Notes: a model not told the origin generated them from the letters alone. Shown: positions 54,075 to 62,684, counted from the first letter of the stretch. The stretch is 64,000 nt of DNA from an uncultured Parvularculaceae bacterium (GCA_913055785.1 CAJXLJ010000010.1:25816-89815), one strand, 5' to 3'. Made by a program: numbers and translations.

Positions 54075-54121
54075 TGCTCCTCCGCCGCGTTACCGGCCAT
54101 GTGAAAGCGCGGCGGCGCTGA
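54074..54121 (+). pseudogene. Terminal solo leader relic of the DUF6090-like family (relic 4)
   Basis: MLLRRVTGHVKARRR, 15 codons, then TGA. TAATG junction with member 13 intact. It overlaps, antisense, the last codons of the flavodoxin-like gene (stop at 54090), so the right edge of the array lies inside or against that gene. Confidence 0.75.
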
Positions 54122-54641
54122 CGGCGTCGCCGATCCGCGCCGCGAATGCGGCGGCTTCCTGTTCAATGACTTCGCGACCGCGCCCGTAAAGCATCCCGCC
54201 ATAGTCCATGTTGAAATATCGCGCCGTATCCGCGAAGGGCGGCTCGAAAGCGGCGGGCGGCTCTGCGCTGTTGCCGGTGGCGATCACAAAGACGCGCTTG
54301 CCGGCGAGCGCCTTTCCGGCGGCTTTGTGCGTATCGGTGAGGTCGGTCAGGCGGTCGAAGAAAACTTTCATCGGCCCGCTCATGGAATACCAATAGACCG
54401 GGCTCGCAAGGACGATCGCGCGCGCATCGCGCATCAGTGCTGCGATGGAGAGAAAGTCATCGTCCTCTTCATATCGTCCCGCATAATTATAGGGCGCGAT
54501 GGTCAGTCTGCTGAGGTCGATCCGGGTGACGGCGCCGCATTTTAAATGCCAGAGAACGCTGGCTGTAAGCGCCGCGGTGTTCCCGTCATCGCGGGCGGAG
54601 CCTTCGATGACGAGAACCGGGGCGGGGGGCGGGGATTGCAT
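54090..54641 (-). CDS. Flavodoxin-fold NAD(P)H-dependent oxidoreductase
   Basis: 183 aa. LVIEGSARDDGNTAALTASV is the FMN phosphate-binding loop, ASPVYWYSMSGPMKVFFDRL the second flavin-binding loop of the NADPH-dependent FMN reductase/flavodoxin-like family. It should reduce flavin or quinone-type substrates. The last codons (DAVSAAALSHGR) are the complement of the leader relic, so the original C terminus may have been replaced. ATG overlaps the stop of a 22-codon ORF (TAATG); VOC protein upstream. Confidence 0.85.
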   Translation of the reverse strand: MQSPPPAPVLVIEGSARDDGNTAALTASVLWHLKCGAVTRIDLSRLTIAPYNYAGRYEEDDDFLSIAALMRDARAIVLASPVYWYSMSGPMKVFFDRLTDLTDTHKAAGKALAGKRVFVIATGNSAEPPAAFEPPFADTARYFNMDYGGMLYGRGREVIEQEAAAFAARIGDAVSAAALSHGR

Positions 54642-54709
54642 TAACGGCTGAACAGGCGGCGAAGCCAGTAGACGAGATCGCCGCCATCGCCGAGGGTCGT
54701 GCTAAACAT
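54641..54709 (-). CDS. Possible 22-residue small protein
   Basis: MFSTTLGDGGDLVYWLRRLF, then SR and stop. The start overlaps the VOC stop by 8 nt and the stop overlaps the flavodoxin ATG as TAATG, so ribosomes could move through all three. An amphipathic C-terminal half (LVYWLRRLF) could touch the membrane. It may be only a coupling ORF. Confidence 0.35.
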   Translation of the reverse strand: MFSTTLGDGGDLVYWLRRLFSR

Positions 54710-55133
54710 AGAGATTTTTCTCCTCCGGTTTGTCGCTCAGATACTCAACGAATTCGAACTCGAGGCCTTCGCCGTCGATGAAGTAAATGTTGCGGCGGAA
54801 TGGATGATCGACGCCGCGATTGTGAGAGACGTAACCCGCCGCCTCGAGCCGTTCGGCGACATCGTCGACCGAAGGCACCGCAAAGCCGATATGCGCAAGA
54901 CCCGGCTGCGGGCCTTTGAGGTCGCGCTGTTCGCCGCGGCCGAAATCGTTGAGCGTGATGTAATGGTCGTCGTCGCCTACATGCACCCAGCGGCGCGGCA
55001 TCCCGTGCCATTCGTCGCGGCCCTCGCCGCGGACGCCCCAGCCGGGAAAGGCGGCGGTGAGGAATTTCAGGGTCGGGTCGATATCGGTCACCACCAGATT
55101 GGCGTGTTCCAGTCTCGGTTTCGTATCGGTCAT
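54702..55133 (-). CDS. VOC family protein (glyoxalase/bleomycin-resistance fold)
   Basis: 143 aa. Two beta-alpha-beta-beta-beta modules: LEHANLVVTDIDPTLKFLTA at the N terminus, AHIGFAVPSVDDVAERLEAA in the middle, then RRNIYFIDGEGLEFEFVEYL at the C terminus. The His at about 10, His in AHIGF and Glu in EFEFVEY fit the metal ligands of VOC dioxygenases or isomerases. Substrate unknown. First gene of the unit with the flavodoxin and divergent from the Fe-S-type regulator, which may control it. Confidence 0.87.
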   Translation of the reverse strand: MTDTKPRLEHANLVVTDIDPTLKFLTAAFPGWGVRGEGRDEWHGMPRRWVHVGDDDHYITLNDFGRGEQRDLKGPQPGLAHIGFAVPSVDDVAERLEAAGYVSHNRGVDHPFRRNIYFIDGEGLEFEFVEYLSDKPEEKNLYV

Positions 55134-55222
55134 CGGGTTCTCCTCCCGGGCGTTTATTTAAGAAAGAATATGCTTTCAATAATATCCCTTGTTTTCGAAA
55201 GCAATACCTTTTATAAAATTGC

Positions 55223-55888
55223 ATGAGCAAAATATCGAACAGCCCGATCGGCAAAATCGATGACGCGAACCCGGCGACAAGGGCGCGCGTGCTCGACTTG
55301 CTGAAGCGCGAAGGCGAGCAGTCGTCCTCGGCGCTGGGCGCGGCGCTTGGGCTGACGCCGATGGCGGCGCGGCTCCATCTTTACGAGCTTGAGGCCGAAG
55401 GGCTGGTCACCGCCCGCGCGGAGGCGAAGGGCAGGGGACGGCCGACGAAACTCTGGATGCTGACGGAAGAAGCCGCGCGCGTCTTCCCCGACGCTCATCA
55501 GGGCCTCGCAGTCGACATGATCAAATCCGTCGAGGAACTGTTCGGCGCCGAAGGACTTGCAAGGCTCGTGAAAAAACACGGGGACCGGCAGCGCGCCGCC
55601 TATGGCGAAAAACTGAAAAGCGCGAAGAGCGTGGGCGAGCGCGTGAAGCGTCTCGCCAAGGCGCGGTCCGGCGAAGGCTATATGGCCGAGGCGAAAAAAG
55701 ACGGGCGCGACTGGCTGCTGATCGAGAACCATTGCCCGATCTGTTCGGCGGCGAAAGCCTGCACCGGGCTATGCGCCGGCGAGCTTAAAGTGTTTCAGGA
55801 TGTGCTGGGCGAGGGCGTTACCATCGCCCGCGAAGAGCATATCCTCGCCGGGGCGCGAAGATGCGCCTATCGGGTAAAGCCGCGCTGA
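55223..55888 (+). CDS. Winged-helix regulator with C-terminal cysteine cluster (SufR-like)
   Basis: 221 aa. The N-terminal HTH is clear: TRARVLDLLKREGEQSSSAL, LGLTPMAARLHLYELEAEGL, then GRGRPTKLWMLTEEA. The C-terminal half has CPICSAAKACTGLC and a later Cys in RRCAYRV, four or five cysteines placed as in SufR-type regulators that bind a 2Fe-2S or 4Fe-4S cluster. It would sense iron-sulfur or redox state. It shares a 90-nt AT-rich divergent promoter region with the VOC/flavodoxin unit. Confidence 0.85.
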   Translation: MSKISNSPIGKIDDANPATRARVLDLLKREGEQSSSALGAALGLTPMAARLHLYELEAEGLVTARAEAKGRGRPTKLWMLTEEAARVFPDAHQGLAVDMIKSVEELFGAEGLARLVKKHGDRQRAAYGEKLKSAKSVGERVKRLAKARSGEGYMAEAKKDGRDWLLIENHCPICSAAKACTGLCAGELKVFQDVLGEGVTIAREEHILAGARRCAYRVKPR

Positions 55889-55892
55889 GCGT

Positions 55893-56378
55893 TCATTCGT
55901 CCGGCTGATTGACAAACAGCATCACGAAAGCGCTCGTGCCGAGATAGATGAACGCGCCCTGAAACGAACCGGCGCCAACCTGCCCCTGCCACATCTGCAA
56001 AAGAGCGGCGCCGAAAACCGTAAAGAAACCGAACCAGACGAATAGCGCCATGCTGCAGCCGAGAATGGCGTATTTCTTTGAGGCGTTGAAATCCGCCGCC
56101 GGCGCTGAACGTCTGGCGAACATGTCGAGGGCCCCCTTGAACGAGATCAGGCCGACCAGCAATTCGCCGGCCATGATTGTGGCGAGCGCCAGGGAAACAA
56201 GTGCGGGACTGGTAATCGGAGGAACGATGAGGTTCTGATAGATCGGGCTGTCCGCCTGACTGAGAACCGCGCCGACGGCTGCCTGTGCAAACTCCCAGTT
56301 CAATACATTCGATATGAAGTAGAACAGCCCTTGCAGGCCGACCAGTACGACAAGGATTATTTTCACAATACGGATCAT
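55893..56378 (-). CDS. DUF2165 family membrane protein
   Basis: 161 aa, four membrane helices (KIILVVLVGLQGLFYFISNV, ALVSLALATIMAGELLVGLI, AILGCSMALFVWFGFFTVFG, AFIYLGTSAFVMLFVNQPDE). The FYFISNVLNWE start and FVNQPDE end are those of DUF2165, a small integral membrane family of unknown function. Convergent with the SufR-like regulator, stops 4 nt apart. Confidence 0.85.
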   Translation of the reverse strand: MIRIVKIILVVLVGLQGLFYFISNVLNWEFAQAAVGAVLSQADSPIYQNLIVPPITSPALVSLALATIMAGELLVGLISFKGALDMFARRSAPAADFNASKKYAILGCSMALFVWFGFFTVFGAALLQMWQGQVGAGSFQGAFIYLGTSAFVMLFVNQPDE

Positions 56379-56535
56379 GCTCGCGCCCTCCTGAAGCAGG
56401 AGCGGAGGTTAGGGCGCTTCGCATCGGCCGCAAACCGCCGGAAAGTCCTGGCAGGAACCTGAAAGGGCGGTGGTCTCCCGGCGGAAACCGGGCTAGATAG
56501 ACGCGGTTCAATTCTCGTGTCCTGAGGGGGATACT

Positions 56536-58533
56536 CTGGCCGACATTTTCATTTCATACGCCCGCGACGACCGGGAGAAGATCGAAAAACTCGCCGTAGC
56601 GCTGGAGGCGCAAGGGTGTTCGGTCTGGTGGGACCGGCATATCGAAGGCGGGGCGGAATTTTCGAAAGACATCGAGCGCGAGATCGCCGCTGCGAAGGTC
56701 GTGCTTGTCGCCTGGTCGGGCCATTCGGTTGAATCGCGATGGGTGAAAGACGAGGCGTCGACTGCGGCGGACGCCGGCAAGCTCGTCACCATCAGCCTTG
56801 ACGGCGCCGCGGCGCCGATGGGGTTCAAGCAATTTCATGTGCTCGATCTTGCGGGCTGGCGCGGCGACGAGGGCGCGCCAGCTTTCGCCGACCTCACCCG
56901 CACCGTGAACGCGCGCCTGACCGGCGAAAGACCGCCGGCGCCCGCGATCGTCAGATCGTCGTGGGCGGACAAGATTTTAAAACCGGTTCCGCTGGCCGTT
57001 ATCGGCGCCGCGGCGGTCGCGCTCATTGCGGGCGCGGTGATTTTTTCGGGCGGAGCGGATGCGCCCGAAGCGCAATCGGCGGAAGCCGCCGCTGCGGAAG
57101 TCAGCCGGAAATCCGTCGCTGTCCTGCCTTTTGCGGATATGAGCGCCGGCGGCGACCAGGAATATTTCTCCGACGGCATTACCGAGGAAATTCTCAACGT
57201 GTTGGCGCGCATGCCGGATCTCAAAGTCGCCGGGCGCACGTCGAGCTTCAAGTTCAAGGGCGTGAATGAGGATTTGCGCGTCATCGGCGAGCAGCTCGGG
57301 GTTGCGCATATTCTCGAAGGTTCGATCCGCAAACAGGGCGAGCGCGTGCGCATCACGGCGCAGCTCATCAAGGCTGATGACGGCTTTCATCTGTGGTCGG
57401 AGACATATGACCGGGAGCTCACCGACATTTTCGCCGTGCAGGATGAAATCAGCCGGGCGGTCGCCGAAGCGCTGTCGCTGAAACTCGGCGCGGCGGAAGG
57501 AAAGCGCGCGCCGGAGACGGTCAGCGCGGCGGCGCATGATCTTTACCTTCGCGCACGGCAATTATTTGCGGAGCGCAATGCGGACGCGATGCTGAAGTCG
57601 ATCGATCTTTTCGAAGCGGCGATCGTGCTCGATCCCGATTACGCGCTCGCCCATTCCGGCCGGGCGCGAACCTATTCGGCGCTGTTATATTTTGAAGACA
57701 GGCTGGATGTGGCTTCCGACATGGCCGAAGCCGAAGCCTCGGCGGCGCGCGCGCTCGAACTCGATCCGGCGAATGCGGAAGCCTATGCGGTGATGGCGCA
57801 GATCAACTGGTTCTTTCACTGGGATTGGGACGCCGCGGACGAGGCGATGCGGCGCGCCATCGCGCTTGCGCCGAATGACGCCGAGATCGTCAACTTCACC
57901 GGCGATCATTATCGCCATCGCGGCGAGCTCGCCAAGGCCGAACACTACGAACGGCGCGCGGTGGAGCTCAATCCGCTCCATTCAATCAACCTGTCGGACC
58001 TGGCTTTTGTAAAACTCTTCCAGCGCCGTCTCGCCGAGGCGCTGCCGATCGCCGAGCGCGGCGCCGCGCTCGATCCCCAATCGAGCAATTCCTTGTATGT
58101 GATTGCGGTCTCACAGATCCATCAGGGGCGGTATGAAGAAGCACGGACGGCGTTGAGAAAACTTGAAAGCATTATCGGGCGCAGCCTCTTTGCGCTGGAG
58201 GTGCGCTCGGTGCTGGCCGAGAAGACCGGCGATGAGGCGATGCTCGACAAGGCGATTGCGGACATTCGGGCGTTTATGGCGGGAGGTGGGCCCGGTAATC
58301 TGACGCTTGCAAGCGCGCTTGTTACCAAGGGCGACATGATCGGCGCCGCAGAGGCGATCGAGGCGGCTTATGCGGTGCGCGACCCGCTGCTCATTCTCGA
58401 CGATCGTCATTTGCTGCCGGAACACTGGCCGGATCATCCGGCCATTCAGGCGGCGCTCGACAAGCCGGAACTCAACGCCCTTTATGACATACGGCGCGCG
58501 AACGGCGTCACCGCGGATATGGGCGCCCTTTAA
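56536..58533 (+). CDS. TIR domain-TolB-like-TPR membrane protein, CTG start
   Basis: 665 aa if it starts at CTG 56536. The TIR domain begins at once (ADIFISYARDDREKIEKLAV, then CSVWWDRHIEGGAEFSKDIE, SVESRWVKDEAS), so the nearest ATG (56701) would delete half of it. No ATG, GTG or TTG lies in frame between the stop at 56494 and the domain, while GAGGGGGA sits 4 nt before the CTG. One membrane helix (about 155-175), a TolB/FlgO-like domain (VAVLPFADMSAGGDQEYFSD) and TPRs follow. It is the third paralogue of the 31908/33716 family but with TIR in place of the three-helix module. Confidence 0.82.
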   Translation: MADIFISYARDDREKIEKLAVALEAQGCSVWWDRHIEGGAEFSKDIEREIAAAKVVLVAWSGHSVESRWVKDEASTAADAGKLVTISLDGAAAPMGFKQFHVLDLAGWRGDEGAPAFADLTRTVNARLTGERPPAPAIVRSSWADKILKPVPLAVIGAAAVALIAGAVIFSGGADAPEAQSAEAAAAEVSRKSVAVLPFADMSAGGDQEYFSDGITEEILNVLARMPDLKVAGRTSSFKFKGVNEDLRVIGEQLGVAHILEGSIRKQGERVRITAQLIKADDGFHLWSETYDRELTDIFAVQDEISRAVAEALSLKLGAAEGKRAPETVSAAAHDLYLRARQLFAERNADAMLKSIDLFEAAIVLDPDYALAHSGRARTYSALLYFEDRLDVASDMAEAEASAARALELDPANAEAYAVMAQINWFFHWDWDAADEAMRRAIALAPNDAEIVNFTGDHYRHRGELAKAEHYERRAVELNPLHSINLSDLAFVKLFQRRLAEALPIAERGAALDPQSSNSLYVIAVSQIHQGRYEEARTALRKLESIIGRSLFALEVRSVLAEKTGDEAMLDKAIADIRAFMAGGGPGNLTLASALVTKGDMIGAAEAIEAAYAVRDPLLILDDRHLLPEHWPDHPAIQAALDKPELNALYDIRRANGVTADMGAL

Positions 58534-58564
58534 AAAAAGCCGGCCATTTCAGGCCGGCTTTTTG
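58533..58564. terminator. Bidirectional rho-independent terminator
   Basis: AAAGCCGGCC, loop ATTTCA, GGCCGGCTTTTT: a perfect 10-bp stem with A-tract on one side and T-tract on the other. It serves the TIR-TPR gene (stop 58533) and the convergent M28 peptidase gene (stop 58586). Confidence 0.9.
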
Positions 58565-58585
58565 TTCCGGGTGAGTTGCGCCGGC

Positions 58586-60220
58586 CTATTCTTCTTCCAT
58601 CGGCCCGCCGAAAGTGCGGCCGAAAAAGTCGCCTTTCTTCCAGACCGGGCGCGCGTCCATAGTCGCAACGCCGACGGCGATCTCGTAATTGACCTGCGCG
58701 AAGCGGCGCAACTGTTCGTAATCGACAAGATCGGGTTCGTCCGACGGCTTGTGATAATGGGTGGCGCGGAACTTCTTTTGCGCGGCCTCGCCGTCGCCGG
58801 CGAAACCGGTCTTGAGAAAGAGCGCGGGAACGCCCTGCTTGACGAAGCTGTACTGGTCCGAGCGCGTGAACAGCCCCTGCGCGGGATCGGGATCGGGGCT
58901 CAGGGTCAGCCCGGCGCGCGCCGCTGCGGCCTCGACTTCCGGATAAAGCGTCGAGCGTTCGGCGCCGAAGGCGATGACGTCGGTGAATGCGTAAGTGACG
59001 ATCGGCATGTCGAGATTGATGTTGGCGACCATCTTGTCCTTGGGCACGGTCGGGTTATGCGCGTAATAGTCCGAGCCGACGAGGCCTTTTTCTTCCGCGG
59101 TGAGGGCGACGAACACGACCGAGCGGCGCGGCGGATTTTTCGCGAGCAGCCGCGCGGCTTCGAGCAGGCTCGCCGTGCCGGCGGCGTTGTCCATGGCGCC
59201 GTTATGAAGCTCGTCGTCGCCTTCCTCCGGCGTCGGGCGAATGCCGACATGGTCGAGATGCGCGGTGAGGATCACATATTCGTCGCGCAGCGCCGGGTCC
59301 GAGCCGCGCAGAATGCCGACGACATTCGGCGCCGCGGTTTCGTTGTGTTCGGCGGTCTGGGAAACGATCGTCGCCGTCATGTCGAGATCGAACGCCGGAA
59401 CTTCGCCCTCGTCTGTTTCGGCGGCGGCGAGAATCTCTTCCCAGCTTGCGGGCGCGTTTGCGAACAGCTTCTGCGCGCCGGCCATGCCGACCGCTGCGCC
59501 GCCCTTGATGTTCGGCGCGGTCGAGTGCGGCTCGCCGTTCGCGTCAAGCCAGACCATGCTCGTGCCGCGGCCATTGTTTTTCACGGCGCGTTCGAAGGGG
59601 TAGCGCTGCTCAAGTTCGGGCGTCCAGATCGTGAGCGTTCCGATCGCGCCGCGTTCGGAAGCGCGCTGCGAGCGGGTGGCGTTATAATGAGCGCGCTCCT
59701 CGCTGTTGACGGATTTCGGCGAGCCGTAGAGCAGGGCGACAATCTTGCCCTCGACATCGAGCCCCTCATAATCGTCACGGCCGTAATCTTCCGATACGAA
59801 ACCGAAGCCGACGAAAACCACTGGCGCTGTTACGCTCGCCTGAACGCTTCTGGATGTGGGGCTGACCACATAGTCGACATTGCGTTCGAAGCTGGCCGGG
59901 GCGCCGGCGCCGGAAAGCGTCACCGAGCCGCTCGCCTGATCCGCCGAGGTCACCGCACGCATCGGGACCGTCTGGTAATAGGTCCCGTCGCCGCCGCCCG
60001 GCTCAAGACCGAGAGAGCGGTAGCGCTCGGCGACATATTTTGCGGCGATGTCGTAACCGCGGCTTCCCGCCTCGCGGCCCTCAAGGAGGTCGTCGGCGAG
60101 AAAGCGCACATCGGCTTCAAGCCTGCCCGCATCGGCGGCGGCTTCGTGCTTATCGCCTGTCTGCGTGTCGCAGCCCGTGACGGCGAGCATGACGGCGCCG
60201 GCCAGCAGTATTTTCCTCAT
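58586..60220 (-). CDS. M28 family metallopeptidase lipoprotein, copy 1
   Basis: 544 aa. Lipobox VTGC near residue 17. A PA-like insert (about 110-230, DYEGLDVEGKIVALLYGSPK) precedes and interrupts the peptidase. Zinc ligands of M28 are in place: His in LTAHLDHVG, Asp in NGAMDNAAGTAS, Glu-Glu in LTAEEKGLVGSDY, Asp in NLDMP and His in THYHKPSDE. It should trim peptides at the cell envelope. Paralogue directly upstream. Confidence 0.92.
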   Translation of the reverse strand: MRKILLAGAVMLAVTGCDTQTGDKHEAAADAGRLEADVRFLADDLLEGREAGSRGYDIAAKYVAERYRSLGLEPGGGDGTYYQTVPMRAVTSADQASGSVTLSGAGAPASFERNVDYVVSPTSRSVQASVTAPVVFVGFGFVSEDYGRDDYEGLDVEGKIVALLYGSPKSVNSEERAHYNATRSQRASERGAIGTLTIWTPELEQRYPFERAVKNNGRGTSMVWLDANGEPHSTAPNIKGGAAVGMAGAQKLFANAPASWEEILAAAETDEGEVPAFDLDMTATIVSQTAEHNETAAPNVVGILRGSDPALRDEYVILTAHLDHVGIRPTPEEGDDELHNGAMDNAAGTASLLEAARLLAKNPPRRSVVFVALTAEEKGLVGSDYYAHNPTVPKDKMVANINLDMPIVTYAFTDVIAFGAERSTLYPEVEAAAARAGLTLSPDPDPAQGLFTRSDQYSFVKQGVPALFLKTGFAGDGEAAQKKFRATHYHKPSDEPDLVDYEQLRRFAQVNYEIAVGVATMDARPVWKKGDFFGRTFGGPMEEE

Positions 60221-60274
60221 CCCTGTTTCTCCTCATGTCCCCTGAAGTTTCGTTTATCGCGCTGATTAAAAAGT

Positions 60275-60307
60275 AAAAAGCCGCGCGGTTTCAAGGCGCG
60301 GCTTTTT
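60275..60307 (-). terminator. Rho-independent terminator of M28 copy 2
   Basis: On the minus strand AAAAAGCCGCGC, a loop and GCGCGGCTTTTT form a hairpin with a T-run, about 15 nt after the stop at 60322. It separates the two M28 genes into independent transcripts. Confidence 0.85.
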
Positions 60308-60321
60308 GAAAGCGGGACGTG

Positions 60322-61986
60322 TTATTCGACGGTGCGGCCGTTGAAGATACGGGCGAAGAAATCGCCGTCCTTCCAGGCCGGGGTTTCGTCCATGTTGGCG
60401 ACGCCTTTTGCGATCTCGTAATTGACCTGGGCGAAGCGGCGCATCTGTTCGTAATCGATAAGGTCGGCTTCGTCGGAGACCTTATGATAATGGTCTTTCT
60501 GGAAAGCGGTCTGCGCTTCCTCGCCGCCATTGCCGAAACCGAGATCGAGATAGACCGCTGGCACGCCCTGTTTCACATAGGAGTACTGGTCGGAGCGCAC
60601 GAAGAAGCCCTGTTCCGGCTGCGGATCGGGCGAGAGTGTGAGCCCAGCCTTTTCGACCGCCGCCTCGACGATCGGATACATGTTCGAGCGTTCCGCGCCG
60701 AACGCGACCACGTCAGTGAACGGCCAGGTGAGGATCGGCATGTCGAGATTGATATTGGCGACCACCTTGCCCGCGGGAACGGTCGGATTGCGCGCATTGT
60801 AGTCAGAACCGACAAGGCCCTTTTCTTCCGCGGTGAGCGCCACGAACATCACCGAGCGTTTCGGCGGGTTGTGCGCGAGAAGGTGCGCGACCTCGAGGAT
60901 CGAGGCCGTGCCCGACGCATTGTCCATCGCGCCGTTATAGATCTCGTCGTCGCCTTCCTCCGGCGTCGGCTTGATCCCTTCATGATCGAGGTGGGCGGTC
61001 AGCACCACATACTCGTCTTTAAGCTTCGGATCGGTTCCCGGAAGGATGCCGATGACATTCGGGCTTGCAAGTTCGCGGTGTTCGGATTTGTGGGTGATCT
61101 TTGCGGTCATCCCCATGTCGAAACCGGCGATCTCGCCGTTTTCAGACGTTTCCGCAGCGACGATGTCGGCCCAGCTTACGGGCTGGTTTTCAAACAGGCG
61201 CTCGGAAAGCGCCGGGCTCAAAAAACCGCCGCCCTTGATGGTCGGCGCGCTGGTGAACGGCGTTCCATCTTCCTGAAGCCATGACATGCCGGTGTCGTTC
61301 TTTTGCAGCGACACGAGATAGGCGAAAGGATCGGGCACCGGGATCAGTTCGGAAAGCGCCGGCGTGAACAGCACGAGCGCGCCGACGGCGCCCCGTTCCG
61401 ATGCGCGCTTCAGCGTCGTCGCGCGATAATGCGCCCGGGCTTCCGTATTCAGATATTTCGGCGCGCCGAACATGTAAACGACGACTTTGCCTTCGACGTC
61501 GAGACCTTCGAAATCGTCACGGCCGGTCTCGTCATCGACAAGGCCGTAGCCGACGAACACCATCGGCGCCTCGACGCCGCCTTCAGTGACCTGCGACGAG
61601 GAGCCGACGAAATAGTCGACCGCCGGCTTGATCCCCTGCGGCGCGCCGGCGCCGGAGAAGGTGATCGTACCGCCGTTTTCCAGCGCGTTCTTCACTTCGC
61701 GCATCGGTACGTTCTGGAAATAGGTTCCGTCGCCGCCGCCGGGTTTAAGGCCCATGGAGCGATAGCGCTCGGCCACATATTTCGCGGCGAGATCGTAGCC
61801 GCGCGTGCCGGCTTCGCGGCCTTCGAGAAGATCGTCGGCGAGATAGCGGACATCGGCCTCAAGCCGGTTGGCGTTCGCTGTAGAGGCGTGGCCTTCGCCG
61901 CCGTGATGGCCGGCCTTGCCGCCGGGGAGATTGTCGCAGCCGGCGACAACGAAAACGGCGAGACCCGCCAGAAGAACCTTGCGCAT
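60322..61986 (-). CDS. M28 family metallopeptidase lipoprotein, copy 2
   Basis: 554 aa, same layout as copy 1 and clearly homologous along the whole length (RFADDLLEGREAG-type start, LDVEGKVVVYMFGAPKYLNT, LTAHLDHEG, NGAMDNASGTAS, LTAEEKGLVGSDY, NLDMP, DHYHKVSDE). Lipobox VAGC near 18; His-rich linker GHHGGEGH just after it, absent in copy 1, may bind metal. GGAGGGG precedes the ATG. Confidence 0.92.
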   Translation of the reverse strand: MRKVLLAGLAVFVVAGCDNLPGGKAGHHGGEGHASTANANRLEADVRYLADDLLEGREAGTRGYDLAAKYVAERYRSMGLKPGGGDGTYFQNVPMREVKNALENGGTITFSGAGAPQGIKPAVDYFVGSSSQVTEGGVEAPMVFVGYGLVDDETGRDDFEGLDVEGKVVVYMFGAPKYLNTEARAHYRATTLKRASERGAVGALVLFTPALSELIPVPDPFAYLVSLQKNDTGMSWLQEDGTPFTSAPTIKGGGFLSPALSERLFENQPVSWADIVAAETSENGEIAGFDMGMTAKITHKSEHRELASPNVIGILPGTDPKLKDEYVVLTAHLDHEGIKPTPEEGDDEIYNGAMDNASGTASILEVAHLLAHNPPKRSVMFVALTAEEKGLVGSDYNARNPTVPAGKVVANINLDMPILTWPFTDVVAFGAERSNMYPIVEAAVEKAGLTLSPDPQPEQGFFVRSDQYSYVKQGVPAVYLDLGFGNGGEEAQTAFQKDHYHKVSDEADLIDYEQMRRFAQVNYEIAKGVANMDETPAWKDGDFFARIFNGRTVE

Positions 61987-62172
61987 GGAACCCCTCCTTT
62001 ATGCGTTATTCGCCCGACCCTAGGCGGTTTGCCGCAATCCGGGCAAGGCGAAAGACCGCTATCCGGCGCATATCCCCGGCGATTGGTCGTATCGGGTTGA
62101 ACGATTTTGACATTCGGCCGGGGCGGGCGGCCGCCCTATCGATTTATCGGGCGGCGGTGCTAGATATGCCAC

Positions 62173-62616
62173 ATGAGTCGCAAAAAGCCGTTCTGGGAGA
62201 CCAAGTCCCTCGCCGAGATGAGCGGGGAGGAGTGGGAGTCGCTGTGCGACGGCTGCGGGCGCTGCTGCCTTTATATTCTGCACAATGAGGAAACCGGCGA
62301 CGTTTTCGAGACCGATGTCGCCTGCAAGCTGTTCGACCCGAAGGTCCGCCGCTGCACCGATTATGAAAATCGCTCGGCGCGCGTGCCGGACTGCGTGCGG
62401 CTCACCCCGCAGAATGCAAAAGCGCTTTCCTGGATGCCGAAAACCTGTGCCTATCGCCGGCTGGCCAATGGAAAGAGCCTGCCCGAATGGCATCCGCTGA
62501 TCACCGGCGATCCGAAAAGCGTTGAGCGCGCTGGCGTCGCCGTCTCGCCGGACTTGATCCCCGAAGGCGAGATCGACGACGACTTGCTGGAAGACCGGAT
62601 TACGAAAGCGCGGTGA
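62173..62616 (+). CDS. YcgN/UPF0260 family cysteine-cluster protein
   Basis: 147 aa. CDGCGRCCLYILHNEE, then VACKLFD, RRCTDYENR, PDCVRL and KTCAYRR give the eight-cysteine pattern of the YcgN/YkgJ family, thought to hold a metal or Fe-S centre. Length and sequence are typical for the family. Function unknown. Divergent from M28 copy 2. Confidence 0.92.
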   Translation: MSRKKPFWETKSLAEMSGEEWESLCDGCGRCCLYILHNEETGDVFETDVACKLFDPKVRRCTDYENRSARVPDCVRLTPQNAKALSWMPKTCAYRRLANGKSLPEWHPLITGDPKSVERAGVAVSPDLIPEGEIDDDLLEDRITKAR

Positions 62617-62684
62617 GGCGGCGTTGCGTTGGCGCTGAGCATATTGCATCCTTTCGGGGCGAACAAAACAAGGGGGAGTTCGGT

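Noticed and set aside
37727..54121. Array as an integron or CRISPR-like structure
   Set aside because: The conserved leader is coding, genes overlap without attC-like sites, spacing is gene-sized, and no integrase or cas gene is present.
56536..58533. TIR protein as part of an anti-phage defence system
   Set aside because: It has a TIR domain, but neighbours are a DUF2165 protein and M28 peptidases, and the TolB/TPR part matches housekeeping-like paralogues in the window. No defence partner is seen.
58370..60265. 631-codon plus-strand ORF opposite M28 copy 1
   Set aside because: Antisense shadow; the minus strand has intact zinc ligands and a lipobox, whereas this frame has no recognisable domain.
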